DNA of 30,775 nt from positions 1 through 30,775 of the forward strand of contig NZ_NPDR01000015.1 in assembly GCF_002811765.1 (NCBI RefSeq), read 5' to 3'. The position numbers were made by a program, and so were the translations under genes. This document shows positions 26,316-30,775 of this stretch, piece after piece. The DNA is from Leptospira saintgironsiae. Its GTDB lineage: Bacteria; Spirochaetota; Leptospiria; Leptospirales; Leptospiraceae. Below the pieces are notes generated by a model. The model was not told the DNA's origin. It worked only from the letters and a program-made list of their open reading frames with translations, and made no database searches. Within the stretch, counting starts at the first letter, position 1. Every line of letters begins with the position of its first letter.

Positions 26316-27206
26316 TTACGGAGAATCCAAAAAATCTTGGACTAAAGCAGAGGTTAATTCAGGATATCGATCCTTTCCTTGAGACATGATCGCTTCTCCT
26401 AAATAATCACCATGCCCTCCAGGCAAAATCAAAAGTCTCGCTTTAGGGATCATTCGGACCATTTCAACCGCATGCTCCAGTTTCGGAACATCTCTATCTC
26501 CGAGTAAGATCAAAGTTGGAATTCCAACAGTTCTAATGTCTTTATCGCTAAGATCTTTGAAGTTTCGCATTCTCGCAGCATCTTTCTCATACATTGTATG
26601 TAATTTTTTAGGATCTGGATTTACTTTTAAAAAAGCATCCTTAAGCGCTTGGGGCATATTTTCAAAAGTAGCATTCTTCATAAAATTCCAAAACATTGGA
26701 TAAGCGCCTTCTCTCTTAGTAATAGAAGAAGCAAATACAAGTTTACGCACAAGTTTCGGATATCTGATCGCAATATTCAGAGCAACGCTTGCACCGTTAC
26801 TAAAACCAAAAATATCTGCCTGCTCTATATTTAAAAATTTTAGAAGAGCAACCACATCTTCGGCAGAGGTTTCGAAACTAACTGGAGCATTTCTATCTGT
26901 AGTCCTTCCATGTCCTTGTTCATCCAGTGCAATCACTTTGCGATTTTGGGCGAGAAGAGGAAGAATCCGACTATAAGTTACTTCTATCGTTGAGCCTCCC
27001 CCGTTCAGTAAAACAAGAGGAATTCCATCCTTATTGCCATGGATCTCATAATACATCTGAATATCTTTGATAGGAGCGAGACCTTTTTCGATAGGCTCAG
27101 ATGTAATAGTAGGAGGTGTTTCGCGAAGTTGGAAAGGCTGCCTTATAGAGCATGTAGCAACAGTAAATAGTATAAAAATAGAATATATTAAATTAGAAAT
27201 ATTCAT
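26316..27206 (-). CDS. Alpha/beta hydrolase, possibly lipid-anchored
   Basis: This 296-residue alpha/beta-hydrolase-fold enzyme has a clear catalytic triad: nucleophile Ser136 in GFSNG, acid Asp239 in GDRD and His265 in GGHGDY. The oxyanion region is LLNGGGST. The N-terminus is hydrophobic and ends in VATC (Cys19), an imperfect lipobox that relaxed spirochaete rules would allow, so the enzyme may be exported and anchored. The substrate is unknown; esterases, lactonases and haloperoxidase-like enzymes share the pattern. It is the last gene of an ArsR-SRPBCC-hydrolase operon, 11 bp after the SRPBCC gene. Its ribosome site AGGAGAACTAAGATG is identical to that of the TSP1 lipoprotein gene. Confidence 0.9.
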   Translation of the reverse strand: MNISNLIYSIFILFTVATCSIRQPFQLRETPPTITSEPIEKGLAPIKDIQMYYEIHGNKDGIPLVLLNGGGSTIEVTYSRILPLLAQNRKVIALDEQGHGRTTDRNAPVSFETSAEDVVALLKFLNIEQADIFGFSNGASVALNIAIRYPKLVRKLVFASSITKREGAYPMFWNFMKNATFENMPQALKDAFLKVNPDPKKLHTMYEKDAARMRNFKDLSDKDIRTVGIPTLILLGDRDVPKLEHAVEMVRMIPKARLLILPGGHGDYLGEAIMSQGKDRYPELTSALVQDFLDSP

Positions 27207-27217
27207 CTTAGTTCTCC

Positions 27218-27694
27218 TTATTTCACTTTTTCGAGATAATCTGTTAATCTTATTAAATGTGCCAGAGTGCCTTCTTTTCTGGAAGCAACTCCTTCTCTTC
27301 CGATCGTTTGGTCTAAAAATGCGACCTGTTCTGTGAATGTTAATTTTGTGGAAGAAGAATCTACTTTTTCGATTTCAATAGAAGCTATTGATACTGAGTG
27401 AATTTTTCCACTTAAGATCATATCGTAAACAAAAACGATCCTTCGGTTTTCGATTAGATCTGAAAATCTAGCTTTGTATAAGGTTTCCTTTCCATTCGGA
27501 AAACGACCGTGTAATATTTCTTCTCCACCAATTCGGAAATCTAATTTTCTTTGCACAACCGACCAGTCACCGGGGCCGATAAACCAATTTGCTTTTGCTT
27601 CTACATTACTCCATGCGGAATATACAGATTCCGGATCGGATTGATACACTCTTTCTATACTAAAAATTTCGTGAGCGATTTTCAGATTTTCCAT
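27218..27694 (-). CDS. SRPBCC/AHSA1-domain protein
   Basis: The 158-residue protein has the START-like AHSA1 fold pattern: an N-terminal RVYQSDPESVYSAWSN helix, WFIGPGDW, then beta strands GGEEILHGRF and RIVFVYDM, and a C-terminal helix from LAHLIRLTDYL. Such proteins bind small hydrophobic ligands, and the group linked to ArsR regulators is widespread and poorly characterised. The gene lies 2 bp after the ArsR gene and 11 bp before the hydrolase, so it is co-transcribed. Ligand binding as the operon's signal is an inference from family and context. Confidence 0.9.
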   Translation of the reverse strand: MENLKIAHEIFSIERVYQSDPESVYSAWSNVEAKANWFIGPGDWSVVQRKLDFRIGGEEILHGRFPNGKETLYKARFSDLIENRRIVFVYDMILSGKIHSVSIASIEIEKVDSSSTKLTFTEQVAFLDQTIGREGVASRKEGTLAHLIRLTDYLEKVK

Positions 27695-27696
27695 AG

Positions 27697-28032
27697 TTAC
27701 TTCTTCCCTTTCTCCGTTTTTTCTAAAAATTCTCCCAGTCGGTCCAAATTCCTTTCCCAGAATTTTCTACGCTGATTCAGCCAGTTTTCGATCAGTTCAA
27801 ATGAATTCGTCTCTACCCTGCAAGAGCGTACTCGACCTATCTTCTGAGTCTTAATTAAACCGCTCTCTTCCAAAATTTGCACGTGTTGGACGACTGCAGC
27901 CATACTCATATCCAAAGGACTGGCAAGCTCACTTACAGAAGCTGATTTTTTGCTAAGCCTTTCTACGATATCCCTACGAGTCGGATCAGACAAAGCGTAG
28001 AAGATTCTGTCCAAAGAAGAATTGTTAAGCAT
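27697..28032 (-). CDS. ArsR-family transcriptional regulator, leaderless candidate
   Basis: The 111-residue winged-helix protein opens with DRIFYALSDPTRRDIVERL and has the recognition helix region MSMAAVVQHVQILEESGLI and wing KIGRVRSCRVET, typical of the ArsR subgroup paired with SRPBCC proteins. No metal-binding cysteine motif is present. The ATG at 28032 has no Shine-Dalgarno sequence. The likely -10 lies so close that transcription would start at or within a few bases of the ATG. Two palindromic operators cover the promoter, so strong autorepression of the whole three-gene operon is expected. Confidence 0.9.
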   Translation of the reverse strand: MLNNSSLDRIFYALSDPTRRDIVERLSKKSASVSELASPLDMSMAAVVQHVQILEESGLIKTQKIGRVRSCRVETNSFELIENWLNQRRKFWERNLDRLGEFLEKTEKGKK

Positions 28033-28045
28033 TTACTTAAGTATT
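28032..28045. promoter_or_regulatory. ArsR operator copy 1, overlapping -10 and start codon
   Basis: TTTACTTAAGTATT contains the perfect 10-bp palindrome TACTTAAGTA. It touches the ATG of the ArsR gene (28030-28032) and contains the likely minus-strand -10 (ATACTT or TACTTA). Confidence 0.75.
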
Positions 28046-28061
28046 GGATCTTGAGAAAAAT

Positions 28062-28067
28062 AGTCAA
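28062..28067 (-). promoter_or_regulatory. -35 box of the ArsR-SRPBCC-hydrolase operon
   Basis: The minus strand reads TTGACT, 17-18 bp before ATACTT/TACTTA inside operator copy 1. It lies between the two operator copies. Transcription would start near 28031, at the ATG. Confidence 0.55.
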
Positions 28068-28070
28068 GTG

Positions 28071-28084
28071 TTTACTTAAGTATT
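28071..28084. promoter_or_regulatory. ArsR operator copy 2, upstream of -35
   Basis: TTTACTTAAGTATT is an exact 14-bp repeat of operator copy 1, offset by 39 bp and in the same orientation, with the same TACTTAAGTA palindrome. Confidence 0.75.
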
Positions 28085-28187
28085 TTTCAGGATTCTCTAC
28101 AATGCAAGATGCAAAAAGTCTAAATATATTCCTTTTGTTCCGTGCAACACGTAATTCCAACCTGGGTAAAATAAGAGTCTATTATAT

Positions 28188-29075
28188 ATGAAAAAGATAT
28201 TATTTACTCAGCGAGCGAACACTCCGCATTGGGTAGGCGACGGCTTTCCAGCAAGATCCATTTTCAGCTACAACGACATAGCCAAGGATATTTCTCCATT
28301 TTTACTTATGGATTATTTAGGCCCCGCCGAATTTCCTCCATCAAGATCAAGCCATCGTCTCGGTGTTGGCGAACATCCTCACAGAGGCTTTGAGACGGTT
28401 ACAATTATCTATTCGGGAGAAGTAGAGCATAAAGATTCTTCCGGTGGCGGCGGTGTCATTAAAGCTGGTGATGTCCAATGGATGACCGCAGGTTCGGGAC
28501 TAGTCCATGAAGAGTTTCATGGAAAGGAAATTTCCGAAAAAGGTGGAGAATTACACGGCATTCAACTTTGGGTCAACTTACCTAAAGAGTATAAGATGAC
28601 CAAACCCAAATACCAAGCCATCGAAAAGAAAAATATTCCAGTGATTCAACTCCCAAATGGAGCTGGAAATGTAAGAGTAATCGCCGGTGATTTTAATGGA
28701 ACAAAAGGTCCCGCATCGACTTTTACTCCTATCAATCTCTGGGACATTAATCTTAAGGCGGGCCAACCGGTTGAGTTCAAGGTTCCTACCGATCAAACAG
28801 CTGTTGTCTTCCTTGCTCATGGATCCGTCACAATCAACGAGGTTCAGTTAATTGAAGATGCAGAAATTGCAGTTTTAGAAAAAGAGAATGATACTTTTAC
28901 TCTTAAAGCTAACCAAGATGCAAAGCTTATGTTTTTGGGAGGCACAACTATCAATGAACCAATTTCTGGATACGGACCATTTGTAATGAATACGTCATCT
29001 GAAATCGCTGAAGCCTTAAAAGATTTTGAAAGAGGAAAAATGGGAGCACTAGAAAAACTCGAGGGTTCAGAATAA
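28188..29075 (+). CDS. Pirin-family protein
   Basis: This 295-residue bicupin has the pirin metal site in its N-terminal cupin: His63 and His65 in GEHPHRGFETVT, then His107 and Glu109 in GLVHEEF. The segment SIFSYNDIAKDISPFLLMDYLGP is also typical. The C-terminal cupin spans about 175-280 and lacks an obvious metal site. Bacterial pirins bind iron and some have quercetinase activity or modulate metabolic enzymes; which applies here is unknown. The ribosome site is weak. It is transcribed away from the ArsR operon with 155 bp between the starts. Confidence 0.93.
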   Translation: MKKILFTQRANTPHWVGDGFPARSIFSYNDIAKDISPFLLMDYLGPAEFPPSRSSHRLGVGEHPHRGFETVTIIYSGEVEHKDSSGGGGVIKAGDVQWMTAGSGLVHEEFHGKEISEKGGELHGIQLWVNLPKEYKMTKPKYQAIEKKNIPVIQLPNGAGNVRVIAGDFNGTKGPASTFTPINLWDINLKAGQPVEFKVPTDQTAVVFLAHGSVTINEVQLIEDAEIAVLEKENDTFTLKANQDAKLMFLGGTTINEPISGYGPFVMNTSSEIAEALKDFERGKMGALEKLEGSE

Positions 29076-29144
29076 GATCAGTCGTTTGAAATAGAGATCA
29101 GGCTCGCCTTATTTCGAAAAGATTCCGTATAACTACTGCCAAAC

Positions 29145-29221
29145 CCCGACAATTAGGTATTAGTACCAATAGATATTCCCAAAGAAACTAGATACTATTA
29201 CTTAATACCTAATCTTTCGGG
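29145..29221 (+). promoter_or_regulatory. Long imperfect inverted repeat in the leader of the Kelch lipoprotein
   Basis: ATTAGGTATTA (29152-29162) pairs perfectly with TAATACCTAAT (29203-29213). Outside it CCCGA (29145-29149) pairs with TCGGG (29217-29221) across a small internal loop. Inside it TAGTA and TACTA can add further pairing. The 3' arm ends 7 nt before the ATG and includes the only Shine-Dalgarno-like bases (CGGGA), so folding would hide the ribosome site. Confidence 0.55.
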
Positions 29222-29228
29222 ACTTTCC

Positions 29229-30656
29229 ATGAATCTTTTTAAACAAATTCGAAAAACCATATATGCTGTTTTCTTTATATTCTTTTTACCCGTTTGCTCG
29301 AACGGAGGCGGAGGAAGTAGCTCTCTCGGTCTATTAACTTTATTAGGAGGCTCCGCTACAGAACTCCCTTCCGAATGGATCTGGGTAAGTGGTAGAGCTT
29401 TCGATACTTTAGGAGGAGGTTACGGCTTAGGCGTATACGGAACAAAAGGTGTCACAGATCCTGCAAATTTTCCTGGAGGACGCCAAGACGCAATGCAATG
29501 GATAGATTCCTCAAACCAATTATGGTTATTCGGCGGCACGGGAAGGGATCCGGGAACAGGTTTCGGAAGATTAAACGATCTTTGGAAATTCGACGGGACC
29601 AATTGGACTTGGGTGAAAGGAGCAAATACTGTAAACTCGAACGGATCTTATGGAACAAAAGGTGTGGCTGATCCTGGGAACGATCCTGGAGCAAGAATGG
29701 GAGGCACTACTTGGGTAGACTCTTCTGGAAATCTCTGGCTTTTCGGAGGTTGCGGTAATATAAATAGTTGGGATTGTTTCAGCGATCTTTGGAAATTCGA
29801 CGGAACAAATTGGACTTGGGTGGCGGGACCAAATACGAAAAATACAAACGGAGTCTACGGCACAAAAGGTTTAGCAAACTCCGCTAATTTTCCTGGAGGA
29901 AGACAAGGAGCAACGGGATGGATAGATTCTTCCGGTACTGTATGGATATTCGGAGCAAATGCCGGCTTGGAAGAATCTTTCGGCACTCCTTCAACCCTAA
30001 ACGATCTTTGGAAATTTGATGGGACTAATTGGACCTGGGTAGGAGGACCAAAAACAATAGGAGGACCTGGAGATGGCGATCGTGGTGTAAAAGGTGTTGG
30101 TGTCGCAAGTAATATTCCATCATCTCGAGGAAAGGCCATATCATGGGTCGATTCATCGGACAACCTTTGGTTATTCGGAGGATCTAGTTTTGATGGCGAT
30201 TGGAATGATATATGGAAGTTTGACGGCGCAAATTGGGTATGGGTAAGCGGTTCCAGCACGGCAAATGAGATTGGAGTTTATGGTAAGAAGAATATTTCAA
30301 GTTCCAATAATATAATAGGATCGAGAAGCAGTGCCATTGGAGGAAAACTTCCAAACGGAAAAATTTGGATCTTTGGTGGATTCGGAGTAGATTCAACAGG
30401 CAATGGAGGTCAACTAAACGATCTCTGGATCTTTGATGGGAAAAAATGGACCTGGAAAGGCGGAACAGATCTTGTCACACAAGCAGGCAACTTCGGACCA
30501 AAAGGAAAAGCAGGGACCAATTACTATCCGGGCGGTCGCTTTGGACAAAGTGGATGGACAGACTCCAAAGGAAATATCTGGATCTTTGGCGGACAAGGTA
30601 TTGACTCAAACGGAAATAATGAATTCCAGAACGATCTTTGGAAAGTCCGTCCTTAA
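29229..30656 (+). CDS. Kelch-like beta-propeller lipoprotein
   Basis: The 475-residue protein has a signal peptide ending in LPVC (Cys23, probable lipid anchor) and a Gly/Ser-rich linker. The rest is a repeated unit of 68-73 residues: a WIDSSGNLWLFGG-like strand pair, then NDLWKFDGTNWTWV, then a loop with YGTKG and PGGR. Six copies of the NDLW element start at about 29577, 29784, 30003, 30207, 30420 and 30633. The last stops at NDLWKVRP, and the missing strand seems to be supplied by the N-terminal EWIWVSG, as in propellers closed by mixing the two ends. It is probably surface or periplasmic and binds a partner. No catalytic residues are recognisable, so the role is unknown. A terminator follows. 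Confidence 0.87.
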   Translation: MNLFKQIRKTIYAVFFIFFLPVCSNGGGGSSSLGLLTLLGGSATELPSEWIWVSGRAFDTLGGGYGLGVYGTKGVTDPANFPGGRQDAMQWIDSSNQLWLFGGTGRDPGTGFGRLNDLWKFDGTNWTWVKGANTVNSNGSYGTKGVADPGNDPGARMGGTTWVDSSGNLWLFGGCGNINSWDCFSDLWKFDGTNWTWVAGPNTKNTNGVYGTKGLANSANFPGGRQGATGWIDSSGTVWIFGANAGLEESFGTPSTLNDLWKFDGTNWTWVGGPKTIGGPGDGDRGVKGVGVASNIPSSRGKAISWVDSSDNLWLFGGSSFDGDWNDIWKFDGANWVWVSGSSTANEIGVYGKKNISSSNNIIGSRSSAIGGKLPNGKIWIFGGFGVDSTGNGGQLNDLWIFDGKKWTWKGGTDLVTQAGNFGPKGKAGTNYYPGGRFGQSGWTDSKGNIWIFGGQGIDSNGNNEFQNDLWKVRP

Positions 30657-30708
30657 TTAAATTAAAGAATATTCTAAAATTCTAAAGTAGCAGCTAAAAA
30701 ATAAAAAA

Positions 30709-30733
30709 GCCAGAGGATTAACTCTGGCCTTTT
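30709..30733. terminator. Intrinsic terminator after the Kelch lipoprotein
   Basis: GCCAGAG (30709-30715) and CTCTGGC (30722-30728) form a 7-bp stem around GATTAA, followed by a short T run (30730-30733). The A-rich sequence upstream gives a T run on the other strand too, so it may work in both directions. Confidence 0.8.
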
Positions 30734-30775
30734 CATAAACTTCAACATAGAATATAACTGCGAATATCTCACACT

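Noticed and set aside
29086..29121. Possible terminator hairpin after the pirin gene (GAAATA/TATTTC arms)
   Set aside because: The stem is interrupted by mismatches and has no T run, so support is too weak.
29855..30259. A 134-codon minus-strand frame opposite the Kelch protein
   Set aside because: Its repeats simply mirror the repeats of the real gene on the other strand.
29577..30650. Regular repeats that might be read as a CRISPR-like array
   Set aside because: The period is about 204-219 bp, always a multiple of three, and the repeats translate as propeller blades in one long frame.

Overview
The window looks like chromosomal DNA from a spirochaete of the genus Leptospira. The evidence is low-GC coding with gene-rich spacing, several lipoproteins with relaxed spirochaete lipoboxes, outer-membrane beta-barrel proteins without close named families, and large membrane-bound SpoIIE-type phosphatases fused to TPR repeats. 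The genus is inferred from gene style, not from a marker gene. I see no tRNA, rRNA, CRISPR, insertion sequence or prophage. The first gene is cut by the window edge.

Layout. Positions 2-3203 (+) form a sulfur/methionine unit: the 3' part of a YeeE/YedE-type sulfur transporter followed by metQ-metN-metI, all tightly packed. A beta-carbonic anhydrase follows (3427-4038). Positions 4113-5971 hold a divergent pair, a beta-barrel protein (-) and an ArsR-type repressor (+), separated by two exact mirror-image 18-bp operators. Next come a nucleoside-diphosphate-sugar-epimerase-like dehydrogenase (-), a second barrel protein (+), an orphan 7TM sensor histidine kinase (+), and a short RecQ helicase (-) whose stop codon overlaps the kinase stop.

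Positions 11613-14780 (-) encode a roughly 1055-residue lipoprotein. It carries calcium-binding thrombospondin-type-3-like repeats, three fibronectin III domains, a PKD-like domain and a recognisable thrombospondin type 1 (TSP1) domain. This is the most unusual protein here. It is followed by a small DUF2834-type membrane protein and a two-gene ABC-2 exporter.

Positions 17229-25676 hold two large paralogous phosphatases (7-8 TM, sensor, HAMP, coiled coil, PP2C/SpoIIE, TPR) pointing away from each other. They flank a divergent AraC regulator and an NmrA-like oxidoreductase. One paralog has an EF-hand-like loop inserted beside its metal site and the other has lost the acidic residues of that loop. 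Downstream are an ankyrin protein and an ArsR / SRPBCC (AHSA1) / alpha-beta hydrolase operon (-) with twin palindromic operators and an apparently leaderless regulator mRNA. The window ends with a pirin and a Kelch-like propeller lipoprotein preceded by a long imperfect inverted repeat that reaches its ribosome-binding site.

Overall this is an accessory stretch rich in surface proteins, one- and two-component sensing and small self-regulated operons. No complete, obviously new multi-gene system is proven. The best leads are the TSP1 lipoprotein, the paired phosphatases with the calcium-like loop, and the two mirrored ArsR operator regions.
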